From NCBI GenBank assembly GCA_013003285.1, contig JABDJY010000413.1:1-26206 (forward strand): DNA of 26,206 bases, in the 5' to 3' direction. Made by a program: the position numbers and the translations under genes. Under the pieces are notes generated by a model. The model ran no database searches, was not told the DNA's origin, and was given only the letters and a program-made list of their open reading frames with translations. The DNA comes from Alphaproteobacteria bacterium. Lineage in GTDB: Bacteria; Pseudomonadota; Alphaproteobacteria; UBA6615. Position 1 is the stretch's first letter; each line of letters opens with the position of its first letter. Below, piece by piece: positions 15,383 to 21,947 of this stretch.

Positions 15383-15442
15383 TTCCTTCTCCTCACCGAG
15401 TGTTGGCTCGCAGGGCAATATTAGCAGGCTCGTCGCCAGACC

Positions 15443-15458
15443 GCGACCGACGGGTCGC
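15443..15458. promoter_or_regulatory. Inverted repeat in divergent intergenic region
   Basis: GCGACC-gacg-GGTCGC is a perfect 6-bp inverted repeat in the 163-bp region between the NicX-like gene and the divergent hydrolase gene. It is a candidate operator controlling both. Confidence 0.35.
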
Positions 15459-15545
15459 ATAATGGCCTGACAGACCCGCTTGCCTGTGCTTTGTTATCGG
15501 TCGCCGCAAAACAACAATCAATATGCTTAAGGGGGAGAAATCACC

Positions 15546-16784
15546 ATGATGCGCGCATTCACCGAACAGAAAATGAAACGCTGGGCTGAGCAGCGCTGGA
15601 TCCTCGACGCCATTATCTCCAGCGTCGGCATGGAATGGGACCAGCCGCGCCTCGGCTACACAATGTTTCCCTGCGGACCCGACGCGGTGGGCGATTTTCG
15701 CACCGTCGGCATGCGCACTAAGAAATTCAACGATATGCACCGCGAATTTGCCGGCGCCGCGCGGCGCCGCGAAGCCAAAGCAAGGTCTTTCGAGGAACAG
15801 GAGCGTTTTGTCTCGGCGCGGGAGAGCTACTTCATTGCCTCCCTGCTCTATTCCGCCGCGCGCTGGCCGATCTTCGAAGCCAGCGACCTTCATATCGAAT
15901 ACAACCAGCACATGGTCGATTGCTACGACAAGTATATCGAATACGCGCCACGACCGATCGAACGGGTGGAGATACCCTTCGAGGGCGGCGTATTGCCCGG
16001 CTTCCTCGCCCTGCCCCACGCCCCGAAAGACGGTGAGAAGTTTCCCTGCGCCATTGGTATCGACGGCATGGATGGCTCGAAGGAAATCATGTGCTCCATG
16101 TATGGCGACAAGATGCTCGAGCGCGGCATGGCGAGCTTCGTCTATGACGGCCCCGGCCAAGGCGAATGCCCGGTGAACGGTGTCTATGTCACCAAGGACA
16201 ATCATATGGCGGCCGCGCAAGCGGTCTATGACTGGCTTATCGAGCATCCCGCCATCGATAAGGACCGGCTGGTGATTTTCGGTATTAGCTTCGGCTCGTT
16301 CTTCGGCCTACAGGCTGCCGCGCAATTGGGCGATAAGGTAAAGGGCGCAGCCGTCAGCTTCGTGTGCCACGAGCCCGGCTGTTACACGATCTTCAACATG
16401 GCCGCCCCCTCGTTCAAATTGCGCTTCATGTTCATGAGCAATCACGACAATGAAGAAGAGTTCGACCAATTCATCAGCGAGTTCTCGCTCAACCCGATCC
16501 TCGACCAAATTAAATGCCCCGTTCTGGTTCAGGCAGGTCAGGACGAAGAGCTCAGCCCCATCGAATGTACCGACGATGTGGTCGACAAACTTAACGTGCC
16601 CAAGAAGCTGGTCTATTACGAAGGCGAACGCCACGCCATCGGCGGCGGCACCGCGGCCTATCTCGGCGAGAATTGGTATTCCATGTTGGCCGATTGGTGC
16701 CTCGACCGGGTGAACGACAAGCCGGCGCCGAACGAAAATGTGCTGATCAACGCGCTGGGCCAGCAGGAGGTCACGCCTTACTAG
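15546..16784 (+). CDS. Alpha/beta hydrolase resembling 2,6-dihydroxypseudooxynicotine hydrolase
   Basis: A 412-residue hydrolase with a long helical N-terminal region (about 1-135) before the alpha/beta core, the arrangement of 2,6-dihydroxypseudooxynicotine hydrolase and related FrsA/DUF1100-type proteins. Motifs: I-D-G-M-D-G-S-K-E (oxyanion region), Y-D-G-P-G-Q-G-E, nucleophile G-I-S-F-G-S (Ser248), candidate acid Asp333 in Q-A-G-Q-D-E-E, and His363 in G-E-R-H-A-I-G-G. The nicotine enzyme cleaves a carbon-carbon bond beside a pyridine ring, which fits the divergent NicX-like dioxygenase gene. Family members also act on other diketones or esters, so the reaction is not certain. A GGGGGAG lies upstream; ATG 15549 is an alternative start. 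It may share a regulator with the NicX-like operon. Confidence 0.85.
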   Translation: MMRAFTEQKMKRWAEQRWILDAIISSVGMEWDQPRLGYTMFPCGPDAVGDFRTVGMRTKKFNDMHREFAGAARRREAKARSFEEQERFVSARESYFIASLLYSAARWPIFEASDLHIEYNQHMVDCYDKYIEYAPRPIERVEIPFEGGVLPGFLALPHAPKDGEKFPCAIGIDGMDGSKEIMCSMYGDKMLERGMASFVYDGPGQGECPVNGVYVTKDNHMAAAQAVYDWLIEHPAIDKDRLVIFGISFGSFFGLQAAAQLGDKVKGAAVSFVCHEPGCYTIFNMAAPSFKLRFMFMSNHDNEEEFDQFISEFSLNPILDQIKCPVLVQAGQDEELSPIECTDDVVDKLNVPKKLVYYEGERHAIGGGTAAYLGENWYSMLADWCLDRVNDKPAPNENVLINALGQQEVTPY

Positions 16785-16804
16785 TCACCCTATCGCGTCT
16801 TGCT

Positions 16805-17428
16805 TTAACGCGGTTGGCCGTCGACGAATTCGCGCTCGAGAATTTCGCCGAGCGGCGCATAGAAGTGGCCGTTCAAGCGTCCCATGGGGCGAAGCTTCGC
16901 CATGTCGATATAGCCATTTGTCATGCAATCGGGATCGACGTGGAAGTAAACCACTTCGCCGATCACCAGCGGATGCTTGTGGGGACCCAGTTCGATCACC
17001 TGATGTAGCTTGCATTCGAAGTGGATGGGCACTTCCGCCACCCGCGGTGATTTGACCTTTACCCCGGGGATGGGTGTGAGGCCGGTGTCATCGAATTCGC
17101 TATCGCCTTCCGGGATGGCGTTGCCGGTATCGACCATTTGCTGCCACACACCTTCGGTGGCGACGTTGAAGCAGAAGTCTCCGGTTTCCTTGATGTTCTT
17201 CAAGGTGTGTTTCTCGGAGCCGTCGGGATTGCGCGCAATGGTCAACGAGATCATAGGCGGCACCACGCAGACCACAGTGAAGAAGCTGAATGGGGCAAGA
17301 TTGGTGATCCCGTCGCCATTGACCGTCGAGGCCCAGCCGATCGGCCGCGGCACGACCGAGCCTGTCAGCAGCCGGTATACCGCCCGCCGATCGATCTCCA
17401 ACGGGTCAAATTCCTGATAATCCGACAT
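16805..17428 (-). CDS. Flavin reductase-like / FMN-binding split-barrel protein
   Basis: A 207-residue protein of the flavin-reductase-like split-barrel family. Landmarks are the opening R-x-V-Y-R-L-L-T-G-S-V-V-P-R-P-I-G-W, N-L-A-P-F-S-F-F-T, P-P-M-I-S-L-T-I-A-R, K-D-T-L-K-N-I-x-E-T-G-like segment (here EKHTLKNIKETGDFCFNV) and E-C-K-L-H-Q-V-I. Members bind FMN and may supply reduced flavin to two-component monooxygenases or act alone as reductases. No partner monooxygenase is in the window. ATG 17428 with GGAG nine bases upstream is preferred over a TTG at 17443. It converges on the gene ending at 16784 and is divergent from the esterase at 17593. Confidence 0.88.
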   Translation of the reverse strand: MSDYQEFDPLEIDRRAVYRLLTGSVVPRPIGWASTVNGDGITNLAPFSFFTVVCVVPPMISLTIARNPDGSEKHTLKNIKETGDFCFNVATEGVWQQMVDTGNAIPEGDSEFDDTGLTPIPGVKVKSPRVAEVPIHFECKLHQVIELGPHKHPLVIGEVVYFHVDPDCMTNGYIDMAKLRPMGRLNGHFYAPLGEILEREFVDGQPR

Positions 17429-17514
17429 TGTGTATAGCTCCAATAAGCGCGCCCTGCTGCACCGCCGCGCCGTTAAACAATGCCAACCGGTTCAGGTCAA
17501 CGTCTGGCCGACGA

Positions 17515-17544
17515 TTGACGGCGGCATGTTAAGTCACGAACAAT
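17515..17544 (+). promoter_or_regulatory. Possible promoter of the esterase gene
   Basis: TTGACG (17515-17520) and AACAAT (17539-17544) with an 18-bp spacer lie 49 bp before the esterase ATG. The -35 is good and the -10 poor, so this is a weak call. Confidence 0.3.
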
Positions 17545-17592
17545 GGCGGCAATCACGTAAGGCGATCACAATACGAATAAAGGGAGAACGCT

Positions 17593-18516
17593 ATGTACGT
17601 CGATCCGCAAATCAAGAAATTCATCGAAGATCTTAGCGAACAAAATCCACCCCATCCGGTCGATATGGGGCTGGAAGCCGCTCGCGACGGGTTCAGTCAA
17701 TTGTGGCAGGCCGTCAATCCGCCGGTGCGCGATCTGGCCCGCATCGATGAGATCACCATTCCCGGGCCGCGCGGCGACATTAACTGCAAGGTCTATGTGC
17801 CCGAAGGCGGCGACGATCCATGGCCCATGCTCGCCTACTTCCATGGCGGCGGTTGCTGCTTGATGTCGCCGGCCGATTACGAAGGCACAAATTCCGAACT
17901 CGCCGACGACGCGAAATGTATCGTCGTCGTGCCGCAGTACCGCTTGGCGCCGGAACATCCCTTCCCGGCCCCGTTGGAAGATTGTTATGCCACGCTGCGC
18001 TGGTTACAGGAAAATGGCGCAGAGATCGGCGGTAATCCTTCGCGCATTGCCATCGGCGGCGATAGCGGCGGCGGGTATCTAGCCGCCGCGGTGGCGTTGG
18101 AAGCCAAGCGCAACGATACCCCGCAACCGGTGATGCAGCTCCTGATCTATCCCATGGCCGATATGGCGGGGCTATCGCCGAGCCGCGTCGAGGAAACCAT
18201 GTTCCTCGACGACCGCACCCTGCAATGGGTGATCGGCATGCATGCCGGCGATAACCGGCTCGACCCACGCGCCTCACCAATCCATGCTGAAGACCATTCC
18301 GGCTTGGCGCCGGCCATGGTCATCGCGGCCAGCATCGATCCTCTGCGCGACGAAGGACGAGCTTACGCGGCGAAATTGCGAAACGCCGGCGTGCCGACCC
18401 AGTACCATCTCTATCAGGGCGTGGTGCACGGCTTCTTCAATTTCGGCGGGTTCTCCGATCAGGCCAATACAGCCGTCCAACAAGCGGTCAGCGCACTGAA
18501 GAGTGCGTTCGCATAA
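17593..18516 (+). CDS. Alpha/beta hydrolase-3 / hormone-sensitive-lipase-type esterase
   Basis: A 307-residue HSL-family carboxylesterase (Aes-like). It has the oxyanion motif F-H-G-G-G (84-87), Y-R-L-A-P-E-H-P-F-P-A, the nucleophile elbow G-D-S-G-G (Ser158), candidate acid Asp249 in D-P-L-R-D-E-G, and His279 in V-H-G-F. All catalytic residues are present and the length is typical. AAAGGGAG precedes the ATG. There is no signal peptide, so it is cytosolic, acting on short-chain esters or lactones; a role in the neighbouring catabolic cluster is likely but unproven. A GC-rich hairpin follows at once. Confidence 0.92.
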   Translation: MYVDPQIKKFIEDLSEQNPPHPVDMGLEAARDGFSQLWQAVNPPVRDLARIDEITIPGPRGDINCKVYVPEGGDDPWPMLAYFHGGGCCLMSPADYEGTNSELADDAKCIVVVPQYRLAPEHPFPAPLEDCYATLRWLQENGAEIGGNPSRIAIGGDSGGGYLAAAVALEAKRNDTPQPVMQLLIYPMADMAGLSPSRVEETMFLDDRTLQWVIGMHAGDNRLDPRASPIHAEDHSGLAPAMVIAASIDPLRDEGRAYAAKLRNAGVPTQYHLYQGVVHGFFNFGGFSDQANTAVQQAVSALKSAFA

Positions 18517-18517
18517 C

Positions 18518-18541
18518 GCCCTCTCCCTCAAGGAGAAGGGC
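18518..18541. terminator. GC-rich hairpin between convergent genes
   Basis: GCCCTCTCC and GGAGAAGGGC flank a five-base loop and pair with one bulged A. The hairpin starts within three bases of the esterase stop and ends 23 bp before the methyltransferase stop on the other strand. Neither side has a U-tract, so it is a poor intrinsic terminator and may instead protect 3' ends. Confidence 0.35.
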
Positions 18542-18563
18542 TTAACCGCTTACCACCAATTAG

Positions 18564-19337
18564 TTACGGCTTCTGTGCCAGGAAGGCATAGCCGAATACT
18601 TCGAACAATCGCGCGTTGCTCTCGCCGCCGGCGCCCCCGAATGTGTCGACCGGCGGGCCGATTTCGATGTTCACAAACCCAGCCTGTTCCATCAACGTTT
18701 TCCAGCCCTCACACGGAAGGCCACCGGCAATTCAAGCGGTCCAAAGATCGATATCCTTAACCGCCGATTCCGGCACCGGCGCGCCATTGGCGATATCGGC
18801 GAACTGCAAGCGCCCGCCGGGCTTGAGGACGCGATTTATTTCGCCGAACACCAATTCCTTGTCGGCGCAGAGATTGATCACACCGTTGCTGATGACGACA
18901 TCGGCCCAGTCATCTTCGATCGGCATTTCCTCGATCAGGCCATCGCGAAACTCCACATGGGACAACTCCATGTCACGCGCCGTTTGGCGCGACTTGGCGA
19001 GCATCTCTTCTGTCATGTCGATACCGACCACGCGGCCTTCCGGCCCGACCTGCTGCGCGGCAATGAACACATCGAAGCCACCGCCGGAACCGATGTCGAC
19101 GACCCTTTCACCTGAACTCAACGCTTGCAGTGAAAACGGGTTGCCGACGCCGGCAAATGACTCCACCGCAACATCGGGCATGGGACCAACGACGGACTCA
19201 TCATATCCGAGACGTTTTGCCAGCGGCCGTCCGGTGTGAAAATGAAATTCGCCGTGCGGATCGACGGCGACCTCCTGGTATTTGGCCCTCACCTCATCGC
19301 GCAAGGCGACTGGATCGACCGGTGTTTCCCCGCTCAT
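18564..19337 (-). CDS. SAM-dependent methyltransferase, ArsM/UbiE-like, candidate selenoprotein (TGA codon 202)
   Basis: A class I methyltransferase related to arsenite methyltransferases. ATG 19337 has GGGAG seven bases upstream. Motifs are V-V-D-I-G-S-G-G-G-F-D (79-89, SAM binding), V-V-G-I-D-M-T-E-E-M, V-I-S-N-G-V-I-N-L and L-K-P-G-G-R-L. The frame meets TGA at 18732-18734 after D-L-W-T-A, then continues in the same frame for 55 codons (I-A-G-G-L-P-C-E-G-W, then M-E-Q-A-G-F-V-N-I, V-D-T-F-G-G-A-G-G-E and F-E-V-F-G-Y-A-F-L-A) to TAA 18564-18566. These are typical family C-terminal sequences. In arsenite methyltransferases the matching site is a conserved cysteine (W-G-E-C-L-G-G-A-L in the human enzyme). 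With Sec at 202 the protein is 257 residues. Conventional calling would truncate it at 201 residues. The other ArsM cysteine site (G-C-G-N-P) reads G-V-G-N-P. Alternatives are a point mutation (TGC to TGA) or a sequencing error. Confidence 0.75.
18703..18723 (-). promoter_or_regulatory. Candidate bacterial SECIS hairpin downstream of TGA
   Basis: On the coding strand, GCCTTC-CGTGT-GAGGGC forms a six-pair stem (one G-U) with a five-base loop, extended by two G-U pairs at its base. Sixteen bases lie between the TGA and the loop, and the loop has G at its second position. Bacterial SECIS elements are described as stem-loops just after UGA, with about 16-37 bases to the apical loop and a G among its first two bases. 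This one fits at the short end of that range. Confidence 0.5.
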
Positions 19338-19476
19338 CTCGTAACTCCCAATTGCTGTGGCCCCATCTTCGGTCTGGTTCGATGCGAAGTTCAACGACTC
19401 TAACATACAGGCAATCGATTTGCGTCGCAGTGACGCTCATCACTGGCGGGACATGATTTATGAAACATATGATTCA

Positions 19477-19505
19477 TTGGCGAATATTGTACGCCTGCTT
19501 ATAAT
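19477..19505 (+). promoter_or_regulatory. Sigma-70-type promoter of the truncated haemoglobin-cyclase operon
   Basis: TTGGCG (19477-19482), a 17-bp spacer and a perfect TATAAT (19500-19505) lie in an AT-rich segment and point to the globin gene. The predicted start is near 19512, leaving a leader of about 60 bases. Confidence 0.6.
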
Positions 19506-19570
19506 TTGCTCGGAATCGAGATTAGAGTAGGAATGCGGTACAATAAGCTGCACCGGTGGGGACAAACACT

Positions 19571-19930
19571 GTGAATACATCACTTTTTGAACATTATGGC
19601 GGTTTTGCAAAAATCAGCCGTGTGGTCTCTGAATTCTATGATCGCATGCTCGACTCGCCAAATCTGGCGAGTTATTTCGAAAACACCAATATGCGCCGCC
19701 TGGTCGATCACCAGACCAAATTCATCGCCTCCCTCATGGGCGGTCCGGCGGAATTTTCCAATGAAGCGCTCGAGCGAGCCCATGCAAGGCTAAATATAGA
19801 TCAAGCCTCTTTCGATGAGATGGTCGCTTTGTTAGCGGAAACGCTTGAAGATTTCGATTTCGACGATACAGATGTCAAAACATTGGTGAGCGAAATGAAG
19901 AGCCGCTCCAAATTTATTATTACCCGGTAG
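19571..19930 (+). CDS. Group 1 truncated haemoglobin
   Basis: A 119-residue 2-on-2 globin. Visible features are the N-terminal S-L-F-E-H-Y-G-G-F, the B-helix F-Y-D-R-M-L with Tyr23 at the expected B10 position, P-N-L-A-S-Y-F-E in the CD region, H-Q-T-K-F-I-A-S-L-M-G-G-P in helix E, and the proximal histidine His71 in E-R-A-H-A-R-L-N-I. Such proteins bind O2, NO or CO and often detoxify NO. The GTG at 19571 with upstream GGTGGGG gives the family's normal length; a GTG at 19556 is possible. Only 6 bp separate it from an adenylate cyclase gene, which suggests joint gas-related signalling. Confidence 0.9.
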   Translation: MNTSLFEHYGGFAKISRVVSEFYDRMLDSPNLASYFENTNMRRLVDHQTKFIASLMGGPAEFSNEALERAHARLNIDQASFDEMVALLAETLEDFDFDDTDVKTLVSEMKSRSKFIITR

Positions 19931-19936
19931 TAAGAT

Positions 19937-21013
19937 ATGCCCGACGACCATTCTCGGCCGATAGATTCCGCCGATGCGGCGACCCTGAAACAATTGATTC
20001 AGTCGCTCAGCATTGGCGCGGCAATTGTCGATACCGAAACCTGGGCCATCGAATTCGAAAACGCCAAGTTCTTCCAATGGTTCCCACCCGTCGAAGATAC
20101 AGACGAGCCGCTGATTGCCCGGGTGCCGGGGCTGAATATCAAACGTTCCAAAGACCGCATGGGCGGCACGCGCCCCCACCGCAACGAGGTAGAGAGCCGC
20201 TCCGAGACCCGTAAAATGCCTATTGTGGTTGAGATCAAGGCACTCCCCGATGGTGACGGACGGCTCGCATTGGTCGAATGCCGCGACATTTCCAAACAGC
20301 GCGAGGCTGAGTACATGCTCGAATCCTATTCGACCATGTCCGAGCGCCACACCCGCGATCTGCAAAAAGAGAAAGAGCGCGTCGAGAAGCTGCTGCTCAA
20401 TATCATGCCGCGCACGATCTACGAGGAATTGAAGGATTACGGCACAACGACGCCGCAGCGCTTCGACGACGCCACCGTGATCATGCTGGACTTTGTCGAT
20501 TTCACCGAAATGGCGATCTCGCAGGATCCCAGCGGTCTGATCGCTGAGCTCAACGACATTTTTTCGGCCTTCGACCGCATCGTCGAATTATTCGGATGCG
20601 AGCGTATCAAGACCATCGGCGATGCTTACATGGCCGTATCCGGCGTGCCCGAGGAAACGCCGGAGCATGCCCAGAACGTCGCCCGCGTGGCCTTGCGCAT
20701 GAAGCGCTATCTGGAAAAGCGCAACGCCGCCCATGCCGAACAATGGCTCTGCCGGATTGGCATCAACACCGGTCCTGTCATCGGATCCATCGTCGGCATA
20801 CAGAAATATGTCTACGACATCTTCGGTCCCGGCGTGAATTTGGCGGCGCGTATGGAAGAATTCGCCGAACCCATGTCGATTACCCTATGCGAGAGCACCT
20901 ACGATCTGCTCAAGGATGAGTTCATCTGCACGGAAGTCGGCGACGCAGACATAAAAGGTTTTGGCGTACAAAAGCTGTTTCAGTTGGACAGCGAAATTGC
21001 CAGCCGCCGCTAA
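19937..21013 (+). CDS. Class III adenylate cyclase with PAS-like domain
   Basis: A 358-residue soluble nucleotide cyclase. A PAS-like domain (about 17-118, ending E-C-R-D-I-S-K-Q-R) is followed by a signalling helix (about 120-165, L-L-L-N-I-M-P-R-T-I-Y-E-E-L) and a cyclase homology domain (about 170-340). Metal-binding aspartates are Asp185 (M-L-D-F-V-D-F-T) and Asp229 (K-T-I-G-D-A-Y). Lys225 and Asp294 (Y-V-Y-D-I-F-G) are the adenine-specifying pair, and Asn301 and Arg305 (V-N-L-A-A-R-M) the transition-state residues. ATP to cAMP is therefore predicted, and all catalytic residues are present. The helix before the cyclase domain resembles the linker of haem-NO/O2-regulated cyclases. It is cotranscribed with the globin. 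Its stop overlaps that of YnfA on the other strand. Confidence 0.92.
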   Translation: MPDDHSRPIDSADAATLKQLIQSLSIGAAIVDTETWAIEFENAKFFQWFPPVEDTDEPLIARVPGLNIKRSKDRMGGTRPHRNEVESRSETRKMPIVVEIKALPDGDGRLALVECRDISKQREAEYMLESYSTMSERHTRDLQKEKERVEKLLLNIMPRTIYEELKDYGTTTPQRFDDATVIMLDFVDFTEMAISQDPSGLIAELNDIFSAFDRIVELFGCERIKTIGDAYMAVSGVPEETPEHAQNVARVALRMKRYLEKRNAAHAEQWLCRIGINTGPVIGSIVGIQKYVYDIFGPGVNLAARMEEFAEPMSITLCESTYDLLKDEFICTEVGDADIKGFGVQKLFQLDSEIASRR

Positions 21014-21339
21014 GCCGGCGCCCTCGGTCCGGCCAGGATAATCACCGCGCCGGCGATACAAACGAGGCCGCCGATCAAGTCCCACCGGTCGGGCCTGGCG
21101 CCCTCGACGAGCCACAGCCATAGCAGTGACGAGAATATGTAGACGCCGCCATAGGCCGCATAGGCGCGCCCGGCGAAAATCGCGTCGACGCGTGTGAGCG
21201 CGAGTGCGAACAGCACTAGCAAAATCACGCCGGGTATGGTCCAGAGCACGCTTTTGTCGAGACGAAGCCACGCCCAAAAGGCGAAGCTGCCGGCGATCTC
21301 CGCGAATGCCGCCGCGCCGTACCAGAAGAATGTTGTCAT
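21010..21339 (-). CDS. YnfA/UPF0060 family inner-membrane protein
   Basis: A 109-residue protein with four predicted membrane helices (about 5-22, 32-50, 60-78 and 87-104). It matches the UPF0060/YnfA family: A-A-A-F-A-E-I-A-G-S-F-A-F-W near the start, R-A-Y-A-A-Y-G-G-V-Y-I in the third helix, and W-D-L-I-G-G-L-V-C at the fourth. The family resembles small multidrug-resistance exporters, but its substrate is unsettled. The stop TAG shares CTAA (21010-21013) with the stop of the cyclase gene on the plus strand. Confidence 0.92.
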   Translation of the reverse strand: MTTFFWYGAAAFAEIAGSFAFWAWLRLDKSVLWTIPGVILLVLFALALTRVDAIFAGRAYAAYGGVYIFSSLLWLWLVEGARPDRWDLIGGLVCIAGAVIILAGPRAPA

Positions 21340-21424
21340 CGAAGCCGATCCGTTCCCGCCCGGCGGCGCCAGGCCCTGCCCATGACATAGGCCTGAGCGC
21401 GCGCCGAGCCAAACGACGTTCTTG

Positions 21425-21814
21425 TTAGGTGATAATTTCGATGAAAATCAGCACAATTCCGACCCAGGCGACGACAAATGTCACGGTCCGCAGCCAGGGA
21501 ATGCCCAAGGTAAAGACAATCGCATGGGCGACCCGCGCCCAGAAGAATAGCAGCGCGGCAAATGCTGTTGTTTCGTTAGCAGTCCCCGCGATCTGAGCAA
21601 CCAGAACGAGTGCGGCAAATGGCGCAAGATTTTCCACCATATTCTCGTGTACGCGCGTCGCTCTGCGTGCCCATGCCGGCAGCTCGGGCGGATTGTCCGG
21701 GTAGCCGACGGCGTTGATGAGCCCCCAAGTCATGATACGCGACAAGACGTAAGGTACCCAAAGGATTGCACACAGACCGGCGCTCAGAGTCAGATAAAAT
21801 AAATCGGTGGTCAT
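21425..21814 (-). CDS. MAPEG-family membrane protein
   Basis: A 129-residue membrane protein with about four hydrophobic helices. The loop P-A-W-A-R-R-A-T-R-V-H-E-N-M-V-E-N-L-A-P-F-A-A-L after the first helix is the signature of bacterial MAPEG proteins (microsomal glutathione-transferase-like; R-x2-R-A-x3-N-x2-E-N pattern). The longer frame to 22054 is rejected as the start, because ATG 21814 has GGGGAG seven bases upstream and begins the first helix. Possible glutathione-dependent detoxification; activity is unproven for most bacterial members. It is divergent from the maleate-isomerase-like gene. Confidence 0.88.
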   Translation of the reverse strand: MTTDLFYLTLSAGLCAILWVPYVLSRIMTWGLINAVGYPDNPPELPAWARRATRVHENMVENLAPFAALVLVAQIAGTANETTAFAALLFFWARVAHAIVFTLGIPWLRTVTFVVAWVGIVLIFIEIIT

Positions 21815-21947
21815 ATTCCGTCTCCCCAATATGTTGGACTGGCGAAGCGTTACGGTTTTACCGAGTCGAGGAAAGGACGGAATTCCGGCATCCCTGCCCC
21901 GTCTGACGTTATGCGCTACTGTGGCACGGCAAACAGGGAGACATCTT

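Noticed and set aside
15393..16247. 284-codon minus-strand open frame
   Set aside because: Antisense to the pseudooxynicotine-hydrolase-like gene and to its upstream region; no motif.
18564..18734. Treating the methyltransferase as a simple pseudogene
   Set aside because: Only one codon is disrupted, it is TGA at a conserved Cys site, the rest of the frame is intact, and a SECIS-like hairpin follows. A point mutation or read error remains possible and is stated as such.
21878..21887. CGGAATTCCG palindrome upstream of the maleate-isomerase-like gene
   Set aside because: A single 10-base palindrome of this composition is expected by chance in a window of this size, and it is not aligned with a recognisable promoter.
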